A stretch of DNA of 64,000 nt from Zea mays (lineage: Eukaryota; Streptophyta; Magnoliopsida; Poales; Poaceae). Positions 34,597 to 47,536 of the stretch are shown here, piece by piece (position 1 is the stretch's first letter; every line of letters starts with the position of its first letter). A model generated the notes under the pieces. That model did no database searches. It saw nothing but the letters and a program-made list of their open reading frames with translations, and was not told where the DNA came from. The stretch covers positions 6,842,001 through 6,906,000 of the forward strand of contig NC_050104.1 in NCBI RefSeq assembly GCF_902167145.1. The letters are read 5' to 3'. The position numbers and the translations under genes are program-made.

Positions 34597-36867
34597 TCAA
34601 TCCAGGTTCCGCGAATCTAAGACATTTAGCTCACTACACAGCTTGCAAAAGGTCGACTCATATAGAGGCTTGGTAAAGATATCGGCTAGCTGGTTCTCGG
34701 TGCTAACATAAAACACTTCGATATCTCCCTTTTGCTGGTGGTCTCTCAAAAAGTGATGCCGGATGTCTATGTGCTTTGTGCGGCTGTGTTCAACAGGATT
34801 ATCCGCCATGCGGATAGCACTCTCATTATCACATAGGAGTGGGACTTTGCTCAGATTGTAGCCAAAGTCCCTGAGGGTTTGCCTCATCCAAAGTAGTTGT
34901 GCGCAACACTGTCCTGCGGCAACATACTCGGCCTCAGCGGTGGATAGGGCAACAGAAGTTTGTTTCTTAGAACTCCATGACACCAGGGACCTTCCTAAGA
35001 ATTGGCACGTCCCTGATATACTCTTCCTATCGACCTTACATCCAGCATAGTCGGAGTCTGAATATCCAATCAAGTCAAAGGTAGACCCTTTTGGATACCA
35101 GATCCCGAAGCAAGGCGTAGCGACTAAATATCTAAGAATTCGCTTCACGGCCACTAAGTGACACTCCCTTGGATCGGATTGAAATCTAGCACACATGCAT
35201 ACACTAAGCATAATATCCGGTCTACTAGCACATAAATAAAGTAAAGACCCTATCATAGACCGGTATGCCTTTTGATCAACGGACTTACCTCCTTTGTTGA
35301 GGTCGGTGTGTCCGTCGGTTCCCATTGGAGTCTTTGCGGGCTTGGCGTCCTTCATCCCAAACCGCTTGATCAAGTCTTGCGTGTACTTCGTTTGGGAGAC
35401 GAAGGTCTCATCCTTGAGTTGCTTCACTTGGAACCCAAGGAAATAGCTTAACTCGCCCATCATCGACATCTCAAACTTTTGAGTCATCACCCTGCTAAAC
35501 TCTTCACAAGACTTTTGGTTAGTAGAACCAAATATTATGTCATCGACATAAATTTGGCACACAAAAAGATCACCATCACAAGTCTTAGTAAAAAGAGTTG
35601 GATCGGCTTTCCCAACCTTGAAAGCATTAGCAATTAAAAAGTCTCTAAGGCATTCATACCATGCTCTTGGGGCTTGCTTAAGTCCATAGAGCGCCTTAGA
35701 GAGCTTACACACGTGGTCGGGGTACCGTTCATCCTCGAAGCCAAGGGGTTGCTCCACGTACACCTCCTCCTTGATTGGCCCATTGAGGAAAGCGCTCTTC
35801 ACATCCATTTGGAACAACCTGAAAGAATGGTGAGTAGCATAGGCTAACAGTATGTGAATTGACTCTAGCCTAGCCACAGGAGCAAAAGTCTCCTTAAAGT
35901 CCAAACCTGTGACTTGGGCATAACCTTTTGCCACAAGTCGTGCCTTGTTCCTAGTCACCACCCCGTGCTCGTCTTGTTTGTTGCGGAACACCCACTTGGT
36001 TCCCACAACATTTTGCTTGGGACGAGGCACCAGTGTCCAAACTTCATTTCTCTTGAAGTTGTTGAGCTCCTCTTGCATGGCCAGCACCCAGTCCGGATCT
36101 AGCAAGGCCTCTTCTACCCTGAAAGGCTCAATAGAAGAGACAAAGGAGTAATGCTCACAAAAATTAACTAATCTAGAACAAGTAGTTACTCCCTTGCTTA
36201 TGTCACCCAATATTTGGTCGACGGGATGATTCCTTTGATTCGTCGCTCGAACTTGGGTTGGAGGTGCCGGTTGCGCTTCTTCCTCTATCACATGAACATC
36301 TTGTGCTCCCCCTTGATTACACGCCTCTTCTTGATGAACCTGTTCATCGTCTTGAGTTGGGGGATGCACCGTTGTTGACGAAGAAGGTTGATCTTGCTCC
36401 TTTTGTTCCAGTGGCATCACATCTCCAATCGCCATGGTGCGCATTGCGGCCGTTGGAACGTCTTCTTCATCTACATCATCAAGATCAACAACTTGCTCTC
36501 TTGGAGAGCCCTTAGTCTCATCAAATACAACGTCGCTAGAGACTTCAACCAAACCCGATGATTTGTTGAAGACCCTATACGCCTTTGTATTCGAGTCATA
36601 ACCTAACAAAAACCCTTCTACAGCTTTGGGAGCAAACTTAGAATTCCTACCTTTCTTCACTAGAATGTAACATTTGCTCCCAAATACACGAAAGTAAGAC
36701 ACATTAGGTTTGTTACCGGTTAGAAGCTCATATGAAGTCTTCTTGAGGAGGCGATGAAGATAGACCCGGTTTATGGCGTGACAGGCCATGCTCATGGCTT
36801 CCGTCCAAAACCGTTCGGGCGTCTTGAATTCACCAAGCATCGTCCTCGCCATGTCTAGTAGTGTCCT

Positions 36868-37345
36868 TGTTGGAACTTGCTACTAGGTGCAAGGGGATCC
36901 AACGGGGGTGAGAGTTGACGTAAACAGGGTTCTCGCACGAGATGGCAAAAGCTCTGTTAATGTAGCCTCTCAAGGGCACTGTGCGGGGGTATTTATAGGT
37001 ATCTGAGTGCCCAGCGTCCTGTGTTAAGGACGCATGTGCCCTCAGACACCTAGGTTATCCCCGGAATATTCCCATAAAGCGGGGTTACAGACCGTAATTA
37101 CAGGGATGCCTTTACAAATTAGGCCCGTAACGCGCAGCGGCCACGCAGGGCCTGTTACAATGGGCCGGATCACACGTGGGCCTCCATGCTGGACGTGGTC
37201 GCAAGATGGGACGACCTCGTCACAGGTCTTCGTCCGATGACGTATGGGATGAAGGGTGAGCCTGTCCGTTGTCTTGTCTCCATTGGTCCAACGATTGCGG
37301 CGAAGGCATCGAGCGAAGGGTGGCGTCTTTGCCTTCGCCCCAACA
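36868..37345 (-). repeat. Element W 3' LTR
   Basis: 478 bp, on + strand TGTTGGAACTTG to CGCCCCAACA. The minus-strand TATA box TATAAATA is at 36997-36990. Confidence 0.93.
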
Positions 37346-37682
37346 TTTGCCCTCCGAGGGACCAGTTCGACTAAGTCATTTGGTGCCGAAGACGTCGCTA
37401 GATGGCGGAGACGCTGCCCTCGCTCGAAGTGGTTCCGCGGGGGTTTTTGACATGACCGTTGATTGACACCGTACTGTTGGACTGCGGGTTTCCCGAAGCG
37501 CCGCGCCCTGTGTATAAAAGGGGGCGGGGGCGGCGCGTTTTGAACTTTATCTTTCCGCACTACGTGAAAACCCTAGCCGCCTTTTCCACCTTCTTGCTGC
37601 TCGTCTGCCCTCCTTGCTCTTGTTCACCGGAGATCTGGCCCGAGTGAAGCAGACCGCCCGCCGCCGCCGACGGTACGTAGCG

Positions 37683-40579
37683 ATGCCGACCTCTTCTTCT
37701 TCTGCTGTCGCTACGCCGCCGGCCGACGCGTCGTCTGAGGAGACGCTGAGCACTGTGGCGGTGGAGGAGACGCTGAACACTGAGTCCTGCCTTCGCACTG
37801 GATCTGCATAGCCGCGATCCGACCGCCTTTGTGCGTGAGGCGGAGGATGGGGCGGTGCGGATCGTCGGTCGGTACGTGCCGAAGACAGAGGGCCAGCGTA
37901 GCTGGGATATTCGCGGGTCTAATGACTGCTTGAACAGGGTTTTCGAGTTGAACCGTCTGCCGTATGGCGGTTATCCCGGCCAAGACGATGTGGATCGTCG
38001 CGGGAAGAAACCGGTGGTAGAGACTGGAGACGACCCCGCGCCGGCGACCGCCCCGTCCTCTAAGAAGAGGAAACTAGGTATTGCTATGGGAGGACTGGGG
38101 GTTTCTGATGGTTTTGCTAGGGAACTGATGAGGACATGCGCGGCACCGGGGGGAAGGATGTCTTCGCCCGAGCTCCGGGAGTCTTCGGCGCGGATGCTGA
38201 GGGTTACCGGGGGTTGGTGGCCTAAGAATGTTCCTATCCCCCGCGCGGCCGGCGAAGACTTTTTTACATCTCGCATGGTTCGTGATTGGAAAGTGTTTCG
38301 TTACGGGCGGAATATTGCTGCTGTTGTGTCGGCTGTGATGGACAAGGATCGTCAGGGAGCTGCGCAGAAGCGCCAGGCGGTCGTCAGGCTTCATGAGGCC
38401 AGGCCGAAGAGGCCGCGGGGGGCTGCGAAGGCTGCTGCCCCCGGCGGAAGCCAGCCAGCGGCGAAATCGGTCGCCCCTGCATCCAGCCGGGCGCCGGCGG
38501 CTGCGAAGGCGGCTGCCGCCGGTGGTTCCAAGTCTGTGAAGGCCGCCCCTGTGTCCAGCAGGGTGTCAGAGACTGCGAAGGCGGCCCGAGAGTTGCCGCC
38601 GCCGGGCAAGCGCGTCGCCGACTTCGCCACCGACATTAGTGTGGAAGATTATCTTGTTGGTAAGTCGTTGGCTCGAGTTTTTTTTTAATCTGCTGATACG
38701 TCGTAGGGTCGGACGAGGGCCAACTTGTTGTTGTTGCGCCTGCCGTGGCGACCGCGGCGGCTGCCGTGGTGCCCAGGGCGAAGGGCAGTGCTCTTAGTGC
38801 CGGTGGCGAGATACCGACACTCACTGCCGTCAGGGACGAGGCGGGTGCTGTGTCCCGCCGGCTGAAGGAGCTGAAAGGGGCATTAAGTTAGGTACGTTGA
38901 GCTAGACTTCGGTTTTTTGCCGGCTTCGTTGGGGCTGCGGTCTTATGTGTGTCTTGTAGGCGGCTGACTTCGCAGACCGCGCGGCGTCGAGGGCCCTCAC
39001 GACAGTTGTGTCTGCCGAAGTCGAGAGACTTCGGACGCAACATGCTGACGCCGTCCGGGAAAAGTCGGCCGTCGACAGTAAGTGCCGCAAGCTGGCGGAC
39101 AAGGTGGCCGCGCTGGAGGGTGAGAAGACTGACCTCCGGCGCCAACTGGCGGAGGAGAGGAAGGAGGCTAATGAGGCCCTCGCCAAGGCGCAATCTGCGC
39201 AGGCGGAGGCCAATTTGGCGTGGGCAGAGGGCAGTCTTGCCAGGCAGTGTGCCGAGCAGTTGGAGGACCGGCTCAACGCTCTGCAGACCTGTGTGGAGAG
39301 GGCCGAGGCCTCGACGCGCTCGGAGGCTGAGCGAACACGCAAACAGCTTATGGATTCATACCATGAGCTGGGCGCGCGGACCGCTGACTTCGAAGTGCCG
39401 GACCGAGAGCCCGGACTTCGCTGCCTCGAGTGGATACATGAGGAGTTGCTGGCGCTTCCCGCCATCGTGGAGGGGTTTATGTCCTATGCCTCCTTGGTCA
39501 CCTGCGAGGGGGCGATGAACGCGCTCTCTCGCGAAGGGTGCCGGCACTATGAGGTCTTCGACCAAGCTGATGAGGATTTCGAGCTCGATATCTACAAGGT
39601 TGAAGACCCTATGGTGAAGGAATCCGCGAGAGCCCTCTACGACCGGATGTGGGGCCCCCACGGTCGGGAGGTGGTCAGGGAGCGGGCCGAGATGGCGAGG
39701 GGTCAGGTAATGTTTGGCTTTTGTTTGGTGTTTGTTGAATGTGGGCTATATGTGGGTCTGCTGAATCTGTGTGCTGTGTCTCAGGCGGCGCGTGGCGAGA
39801 GGGTGGATGACTTCGGGGCTTTGAACAGCGTGCTGCCTGACCCGGAGCCGAACCCGGCGGCGGCTGTGTCCGAGGCCGCCCTGCAGCCGCCCCCGGAAAC
39901 CGCCGAAGGTGTTCCTGATGCCCCCGCAGCCACTGCGGCCGGCGGAGGCCCGTCGCCAACTGCCGCGCCGAGGGCTGAGGATCCTGTGAAGGTGGCGGCG
40001 GAGCCGACAGGGGAGGATCCCGCGACGGCTGGGCCTTCGCAGGTGGCTTAGTGGGTGTGGGTAGTTAGGGAATTTTGGATATGTTGCTGAATCTTGGTTG
40101 CTGCGCAGGTTCAAGATTTTGGGCCTGCGCACGCAACCGCTACTACTAATTTTTTGGCGGCTTCGACCGTGGATGATGGTAATAAATCGGATGGGTCTGC
40201 ATCTAAGTTTTCTGATTTTGGTGACTCTGGGAGCTCGGTTGAGTGGACTGAGGAGTCATCGGATGAGGACTTGGACTACTTTGCGGCTTTGGATGTGGCA
40301 GCGGTGGAGGCTTCGCCGCATGCTGCGGATGCTGAAGTTGTGCCTGGTTCGAGTACTGGGCGTAGGCGGCGAAGGGCGGTTGCGAACCGTAAAGTGAGTG
40401 GGGCGGATGGCGGTCGGCTTCGTGTGAGTAGGGCTGGCAGGCAGGAACTGTTGTCCTTGCCGGCCGCTATGAGTGCAGGTGAGGGGGAGTTGCGAAGTCT
40501 TTTTGCGGGTGAGGAGCTTAGGATAATGTTATTTAACTATAGGGAGATGGGAATTATTCCGAAGGTTGAGCCGATGTAG
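37683..40579 (+). pseudogene. Antisense spliced gene of W
   Basis: Five exons on the strand opposite to W gag-pol: 37683-38659, 38707-38891, 38960-39706, 39785-40042 and 40109-40579, all with GT-AG introns that keep frame. The product is Ala/Lys-rich in the first part (with FFTSRMVRDWKVFRYG). A coiled coil rich in Arg, Glu and Ala covers about 39008-39350. A conserved-looking CLEWIHEELLALP stretch follows, then an acidic, Ser-rich tail ending FNYREMGIIPKVEPM. Lesions: a one-base shift near 37795 in exon 1 and TAG 38889-38891, probably from CAG directly before the donor. It corresponds in place, strand and coiled coil to the antisense gene of G1 but is hardly similar in sequence. Start at ATG 37683 is a guess; function unknown. 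Confidence 0.6.
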
Positions 40580-40755
40580 AGTGTGATGCCCTCGCTTGTA
40601 CATGTGTAATGGCTTGTATGATGAGGTTGTGTGCCTTCGCACATTCAGCTATATTCGCGAAGGCGTTACGTACTTGGTCTGGTGTATTTGTTATGTTGGT
40701 CTGGTGCGCATGTAGTTGGTCTTTGTGCAGACAGTTTGGTGTAGTCGTTTTCGCA

Positions 40756-41187
40756 CTTGTTAAGCTTCGTCCGGCTGCACCCTTAGGCAACTGTTGTACG
40801 GATAGTCTTCGCGGAAGACTTCGATTTTGCGCACTTGTTGCGCTAGCTCGGCTGCACCCTTAGGCGACTTCTGCACGGATAGTCTTCACGGAAGACTACG
40901 ATTTTTCGCACTTGTTGTGCTAGTCCGGCTGCACCCTTAGGCGACTTCTGCACGGATAGTCTTCGCGGAAGACTTCGATTTTTCGCACTTGTTGTGCTAA
41001 TCCGGCTGCACCCTTAGGCGACTTCTGCACGGATAGTCTTCGCGGAAGACTTCGATTTTTCGCACTTGTTGTGCTAGTCCGGCTGCACCCTTAGGCGACT
41101 TCTGCACAGATAGTCTTCGCGGAAGACTTCGATTTTTCGCACTTGTTGTGCTAGTCCGGCTGCACCCTTAGGCGACTTCTGCACGGA
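40756..41187. repeat. 77-bp tandem repeat, about 5.6 copies
   Basis: Unit begins CTTGTTGTGCTAGTCCGGCT and ends TTTTTCGCA; later units are nearly identical, the first is most diverged. Each unit holds the inverted repeat AGTCTTCGCGGAAGACT, which could form a hairpin. It lies between the end of the antisense gene and the end of pol of W, where the 3' ends of the two convergent transcripts would meet. The rest of 40580-41417 is non-coding. Confidence 0.92.
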
Positions 41188-41417
41188 GTTGTCGCACGCG
41201 AGGGTGGCTAGCGCTGAGCCTCGCGGTGACTTTGTATTGGTCGAATGTCGAAGACCGTCGGCGCGGTCTTTTTTCGACGCAGGTTTTTGCGGGGTATTTT
41301 TCACTTGTATATTACATGACTCCGCCTCGTTAAAAACCTCACCCCCCGGGAGGAAAAGAGTGCGGGCCAGAATAAAATTGTTTTTGCAAATTACAACGGC
41401 GAATCGGCCCTGATGAG

Positions 41418-44400
41418 TCAAACAAAAAATTTGCGGAGATTGTCGATGTTCCAGGAGTGCTCCAGGTCTTCGCCGTTTAGCGTTGCGAGCCTGTAAGCGC
41501 TGGGGGAGGCCTTCGTCTTGACAATGAAAGGGCCCTCCCACTTGGGCTCCAGCTTGCCCCTAGACTCTGTCCGAGCTGTGCAGACGAGTACGAGGTCCCC
41601 TTCGCTGAATTCCCTCGGGATGACTGCGTGGTCGCGCCATGCTTTTGTCTGGGCTTGGTATTTATTTAGAGCCTGTAGGGCGAAGACTCGGTCTCCATCG
41701 ATGAGATCCTTCGAAGTGGGCTCGTCCACGTCGGGGACGGCTGACGGAACTGTTCGCGGGGACCCATGTTTTATTTCTTGAGGGGTCATGGCCTCCGATC
41801 CATATAGAAGGTGGAAAGGGGTGAACCCGGTCGCCCTGCTATCAGTCGTGTTTAGCGCCCAGACTGCCTCAGTTAGCAAATCGGCCCACTTGCCCTTTTT
41901 TTCATCGAGGAGCATCTTTTTGACAGCTGTGAAAATTTTCCCATTGGCGCGTTCCACAACTCCGTTGGACTGCGGGTGATATACTGAGGCGAAGGCAAGC
42001 TTGGTGCCAATGGAGAAGCAAATATCCTTGAAGTCTTGGCTGTCGAACTGCTTGCCGTTGTCGACTGTTAGTTCGGACGGTACTCCGAAGCGGCAAACAA
42101 TGTTTTGCCAAAAGAATTTCTGTGCAGTCTTTGATGTTATTATGGAAACAGCCCTCGCCTCGATCCATTTGGTAAAGTATTCGACAGCGACGAAGGCAAA
42201 CTTAAGGTTCTCCTGAGCCGTGGGCAGGGGCCCGACGATGTCCAGGCCCCAGCGCTGGAGAGGCCATGTGTGGGCGATCAGTTTTGTGAATTGCGAGGGG
42301 CTGCCTGATCGAGGAGAAAACTTCTGGCAGGCTTCGCAGGACCTTGCAACTCGATTTGCGGCGCAGATCATTGCGGGCCCGTAGGAACCTTGGCGGATCA
42401 CCTTTGCGGCTAGGGCCCTTGGCCCTGCATGAGAGCCGCAAGTACCACTGTGGACCTCGCGCAGGATTTGGACGCCTTCGGTCTCGGTGACACATTTAAG
42501 CATTGGCTGACTGACCCCTTTCTTGTAGAGTTGGCCCTCAATCAGTGCAAAGTCCCGGCTTCGATGTTTGAGGCGCTTGGCCTCGTTGATGTCGGCTGGG
42601 TGGTAGTACCTCTGTAGGAACAGGGTTATTGGTGCTCGCCAGTCTTCGGTCATAATAAGGTTGACAATGCGGTGGCCCTCGCTGTCATTGGTTATTTGGA
42701 GCCCTTTGGGGCTCCGGACGGCTGGCGTGCCGATGACATGGTAGAACACGTCGGAGGGCAGGGACTCGCCTCTGGCGGCAGCCTTGGCCAGTGCGTCGGC
42801 CTCTTCATTCTTGGCCCGGTCCACATGCTGCAAGGTGAATCCCTTGAATTGTCTCTCGAGACTTCGGATGGTCGCGAGGTATTGCATAAGTGCGGGGTCC
42901 TTTGCTGCATAGTCTTTCTCGACTTGGCCGGCAACTACCTTGGAGTCTGTTCTGATAATGCAGGTGGTGACCCCAAGGGCCCTCAGCTTGCGGAGGCCGA
43001 GGATGACTGCTTCGAATTCTGCTATGTTATTTGTGCATTTGTCAGATTCCAGAGCGAAGCTGAGGCGTGCTGCGTATCTGTGCTTGACCCCGGCGGGTGA
43101 GGTGATGACTGCAGCGGCGCCTGCCCCCGCATGGCACCACGCGCCGTCGCAGTGGATCGTCCAAACCTTCTCTGCGGACGGGTCCGGCTGTGTTATTGGC
43201 CCAGTCCAGTCGACGACGAAGTCTGCCATGACTTGTGACTTGATGGCTGTCCTGGGCTCGAAATTGATGTGGTAGCCGGAGAGTTCGGCCGCCCACTTGG
43301 CAATCCTCACCGATGCCTCCGGGTTTCTGAACAATTCACCGAGTCCCCTGTCTGAGGTGACTCGGACCTTGAATGCTTCAAAATAATGGCGCAATTTGCG
43401 TGGAAACATAACAACTACGTAGGCAATCTTCTCCAGTTCTGTCATGTTACATTTGGACGGTGTTAGCACTTCGGAGACGTAATAAACTGGGCACTGCCTG
43501 ATCACGCCCTCAACTGTCTGCTCCTGCACCAGTGCCGCGCTGACCGCATGCGGCGAAGCCGCAACATAGAGCAACAGGGGTAGCGAAGAGTCGGGGCTTG
43601 TAAGGACTGCCAACTCCGACAGGTACTGTTTTAATGAGGCGAAGGCCGCTGCCTGCTCTGGTCCCCAAGCGAAGTCTTTTGCGCCACGGAGAGTTTTGAG
43701 GAAAGGGAGACTTCGCTCAGCGGATTTGGAGATGAATCTGTTGAGGGCGGCCAACCTGCCCGTCAGGCGTTGGACGTCTCTTGCGGATTGCAGAGGCGTC
43801 ATGTTGATGATGGCCTAAATTTTGGTTGGGTTGGCCTCGATGCCGCGGTGTGATACCAGGTAGCCCAATATTTTCCCTTGGCGAACGCCGAAGACGCACT
43901 TTTCCGGGTTCAGGCAAAGTCGTGCGTCTCGCATGTTCGCGAATGTCTCGGCGAGGTCAGCGAGATGGTCCTCCTTGCCCTTGCTGGCGACGACGATGTC
44001 GTCCACATATGTGAATATATTTCTGCCAACTTGCCCTTCGAGCACTGTTTTGGTAAGCCGGGAGAAGGTGGACCCGACGTTCTTGAGTCCCTCCGGCATT
44101 CTGATGAAGCCATATGTGCCGAAGGGTGTTATAAAGCTGGTGCTAGCCTTGTCTTCCTCCTTCATGTATATCTAGTGGTAACCGGAGAAGCAGTCGAGGA
44201 GTGACATGACTTCGCATCCGGCCGCGCTATCGACTATTTTGTCGATCCGCGGCAATGGGAAGTTGTCCTTTGGGCAGGCCTTGTTGAGACTGGTGAAGTC
44301 GATGCACATTCGCCACTTGCCGCTCTTTTTCTGCACCATCACAACGTTGGAGAGCCACGTGGGGTAAGCCACCGGCTCGATGAATTTGGCTTCCAGGAGG

Positions 44401-45271
44401 CGGTGTACCTCTGCCTTGGCGGCCTCTGTCTTCTCGTCGGACATTTTGCGAAGCCGCTGTTTTTTCGGTCTCACCGAAGGGTCGATTCCCAAGCTGTGCT
44501 CAATTATGGATCGGCTAACCCCGACCAAGTCGAGGGCTGACCAGGCGAAGACATCTTTGTTCTTGGACAAGCAGCAGAGGAGTTTCTCCTCTTCATGCAA
44601 AGTGAGGTCTTCGCTGATAGTGACTGTCTGCTTGGGCGTGGCCTGGTCGAGGGGAACAGTCTTGGTCCCGTCGTTGCTCTGCAGCTGTGCCTTGTCGTGC
44701 TCTTTGTCGGTTGGGCTGACGGACGCAGGGACCTCGCGCTGGGCCGTGAGGCAGTGCATGTTTCTTTGTCCGGGGACGAAGTCTCGCTCTATGTTGCGCG
44801 CAGTCTGTTGATTGTCGTAGACCGCAATGGCGCCTAACGGACCTGGTATCTTCATGCACAGGTACAGTCCGTGAATGGCTGCCTCAAACTTGTTGATAGA
44901 GCCCCGGCCCATGATGGCATTGTACGAATACACCATATCGACGATATCAAAGGTTATTTGCTCACTTCGGGCATTGGGTGCTACACCGAAGGAGAGAGGC
45001 AGCTCTATTTTGCCGACAGGAAAAGTGCCCTTGCCGCCGAAACCATACAATGGGTTGTCCGAAGGCTTGAGCAGGCTGTGGCTTATGCCCATGCGTCGAA
45101 GGCATGGAGGAAAATGATGTCTGCTTGACTGCCATTGTCGACTAGGACTTTGTGCAGGTCCCAGCCTGCCACGCTGCAGTTGATAACCATGGGGTCGATG
45201 TGGGGGGCGCTGCGCAGGTCGATGTCTCGTGCGTCGATGGTTAGCGGTACGTGGGACCACTTCGTCTGCAC
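41418..45271 (-). pseudogene. Element W pol (protease-RT-RNase H-integrase), broken
   Basis: Minus-strand order: protease with VLVDNGSQADIIF (about 45150), RT with WRMCIDFTSLNKACPKD and YVDD (about 44009-43998), RNase H with CDGAWCHAGAGAAA and TDSKVVAGQ, integrase with GSHAGP...CEACQKF, the catalytic VDNGKQFD and NGVVERANG, and a C-terminal basic segment ending LRKFFV at 41418. Lesions: one-base loss near 45095 (after protease), TAG 44174-44172 and TAG 43817-43815. From 43802 down to 41418 the frame is open for 794 codons (end of RT, RNase H and integrase). Another one-base loss near 45354 separates it from the gag-derived frame upstream. Confidence 0.88.
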
Positions 45272-47018
45272 GACTGGGCCGGTGATGGTGACGTGGTTGA
45301 TGCTGCGGTAGTGGTCCCACTTCTGCCGCTTTGTGTCGAAGTCGGTGCCGGACCCCTAGTGATCATATGAATGACTCCGCGATACGGCTGATCGGCGAAG
45401 TCTTCTTGTTTTGGGGCGTGGGGGTGGGGGATGTTCTGATGTTGCTGGTGTGGAGGTGGGGGTGGGAGAGGTACGATTTGTACTTCCTGGTGGTGTTGGT
45501 ATGCGTGGTGCGGTGGATGCGGGGCGGGGGCGTGGATGTATGGTGGAGGGGGTTGCTGATAAGTGTGTGCGACAACTCTAGGGTTGTCGGCTGGCTGCGC
45601 CCGTGCCATCCTGTCTTTGGTGGCCTTCGTTTCTGGGCAATCTCTGGTTTGGTGGGTGCAGTCTTCGCCATGAAAAAGACAGTAGAATCGGCACGGTGGC
45701 TGCGCACGCCCCCGACCCCTACCGCGAGTTCCGTTTCTGCGGCCCTAGGGGGATACTCCTAGCGGCGAGGGGCGTCAGCAGCGGGGTGCTGGTTGGCGAT
45801 GTTGTGCACTTGCTGCTGATTGCGGCCGTCTCGACCGGAGTCTGGCTGCGAAGTCCTTGTCCACGTGCGGCTGGACTATGGAGCATCTTTGGGTTTCCTC
45901 TGGGACTCAACCTTGCGCTGGTGGAGTTCTTCGGATTTGGCATATTTTTCAAAAAGCTGATATAATTCCTGGAGGTTCTTGGGCGGGTCCCTGATGCAGT
46001 GGCTGTAAAGGACGCCGGCGCGAAGGCCACTGATGGCGTAGTGGATGGCGATCTGGTCATCAACTGAGGGCAGTTGTGACTTGAGTGTTAGAAACTTGCG
46101 GTAATACTCCCGCAGAGTCTCTTTTTCCAGCTGCTTGCAAAGTGAGAGTTCGGCCAAGGCATCGGTGTCTGGGCGGTACCCTTGGAAGTTGAGCAGGAAT
46201 TTGTCCCGGAGGCTTCTCCAGGAGTCAATGGACAGTGGGGGCAACCTGGTGAACCAGGTGAGAGCTGGGCCTTCGAGGGCGATGATGAAAGACTTGGCCA
46301 TCGTGGCGTCGTCCCCTTCGGAAGATGCAACGGCGACCTGATAGCTCATGATGTACTGTGCTAGGTCCGTGCTGCCGTTGTACTTGGGGTAGGTCCCTGC
46401 CCGGAAGTTGGCAGGCCAGGGTGTCACTTGCAGGTGTGGTGCCAGGGGACTTCGCTCATCGAGGTAGTTGACCCCTTGGAAAGGCGTGGCGTGTGGGAAG
46501 GCGTGGTAACGCTGGGAGAAGTGTGGGTCTTCCATTTGCGCGCGCTGTTGCAGGGGTGGCCCGTGCTGCAGGCCGAGGTGGCCTTCGTGCTGCATCAGCG
46601 CGATCTCCCGCTCGAGGTCCTGGGCCTTCTGCTCTTCGTCGCGTATCATTTGCCGCACCTTGGCTAGTGCGGACACGCGCTGGCGCTTGGCCTCCATTAT
46701 CTCTTTTTGCCTCTGGAGATTGCGGTTCTTGAGGCGCCGGGCGCGCAGCTGTAGCTGTTCTTCCGCTGAGACGTTGAGGACTTCACCGTCCTCGATGAGG
46801 TCCGCGCCCTCCGGTGGGGCGAAGCCTGGGGGAGGCTGTGATTGTCCTTCAAGGCCGCAGGTGCGGAGAGCGTCGTCTTCGCAGGTGCGGAGAACGTCGT
46901 CTTCAGTAGCCTCTTGGTGGGTGGAGTGGGTGAGGGCGAGGGCCTTGCCCTTTTTTGCGGCCAGCAGTGCTGCCTTCGCAGCCTCGTCAGCCTTCGAGCT
47001 AGCTTTCTTGGGTGCCAT
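45272..47018 (-). pseudogene. Element W gag, broken
   Basis: Starts at ATG 47018-47016 after the primer site. The N-terminus is Ala/Lys-rich, then a coiled coil with many Arg, Gln and Glu. The Retrotrans_gag core follows with WPANFRAGTYPKYNGSTD and WFTRLPPLSIDSWRSL, which forms the capsid. TAG at 45878-45876 (probably from CAG) stops it after 380 codons. The continuing sequence, in a shifted frame, has a zinc-finger-like YCLFHGEDCTHQTRDC segment near 45690-45640 and a Pro/His-rich stretch, so at least one frameshift lies between. Gag normally forms the particle that packages element RNA. Confidence 0.82.
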
Positions 47019-47045
47019 CGCGGGTGGTTTTTTCGTAGCACGAAC

Positions 47046-47059
47046 GGTGGGCGCCAAAT
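47046..47059 (-). other. Element W primer-binding site
   Basis: On the minus strand TGGCGCCCACCG follows the 5' LTR after two bases; the same site type as G1. Confidence 0.75.
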
Positions 47060-47536
47060 GTTGGAACTTGCTACCAGGTGCAAGGGGATCCAACGGGGGT
47101 GAGAGTTGACGTAAACAGGGTTCTCGCACGAGATGGCAAAAGCTCTGTTAATCTAGCCTCTCAAGGGCACTGTGCGGGGGTATTTATAGGTATCTGAGTG
47201 CCCAGCGTCATGTGTTAAGGACGCATGTGCCCTCAGACACCTAGGTTATCCCCGGAATATTCCCATAAAGCGGGGTTACAGACCGTAATTACAGGGATGC
47301 CTTTACAAATTAGGCCCGTAACGCGCAGCGGCCACGCAGGGCCTGTTACAATGGGCCGGATCACACGTGGGCCTCCATGCTGGACGTGGTCGCAAGATGG
47401 GACGACCTCGTCACAGGTCTTCGTCCGATGACGTATGGGACGAAGGGTGAGCCTGTCCGTTGTCTTGTCTCCGTTGGTCCAACGATTGCGGCGAAGGCAT
47501 CGAGCGAAGGGTGGCGTCTTCGCCTTCGCCCCAACA
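47060..47536 (-). repeat. Element W 5' LTR
   Basis: 477 bp, nearly identical to 36868-37345. Minus-strand TATA box TATAAATA at 47188-47181. Confidence 0.93.

Larger units (their letters stand above)
36868..47536 (-). mobile_element. Ty3/gypsy element W (Tat-type, minus) with antisense gene
   Basis: 10669 bp with LTRs 36868-37345 and 47060-47536 and perfect duplications GTCCT (36863-36867 and 47537-47541). The minus strand holds gag, protease, RT, RNase H and integrase. The + strand, between pol end and the 3' LTR, holds a spliced gene, so the plan matches G1 plus a gag. A 77-bp tandem repeat separates antisense gene and pol. The LTRs differ at only a handful of positions by eye, yet the coding region has several stops and shifts. 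Confidence 0.93.

Noticed and set aside
37042..37560. Minus ORF of 172 codons in and beside the W LTR
   Set aside because: Open frame in the LTR; it duplicates in part at 47233 onward because the other LTR is the same sequence.
40756..41187. CRISPR-like array
   Set aside because: Units are directly adjacent without unique spacers, and the DNA is plant retrotransposon; a plain tandem repeat.
42672..43100. Plus-strand ORFs opposite W pol (also 41518-41781 and 44380-44811)
   Set aside because: Shadow frames of the GC-rich pol gene on the other strand.
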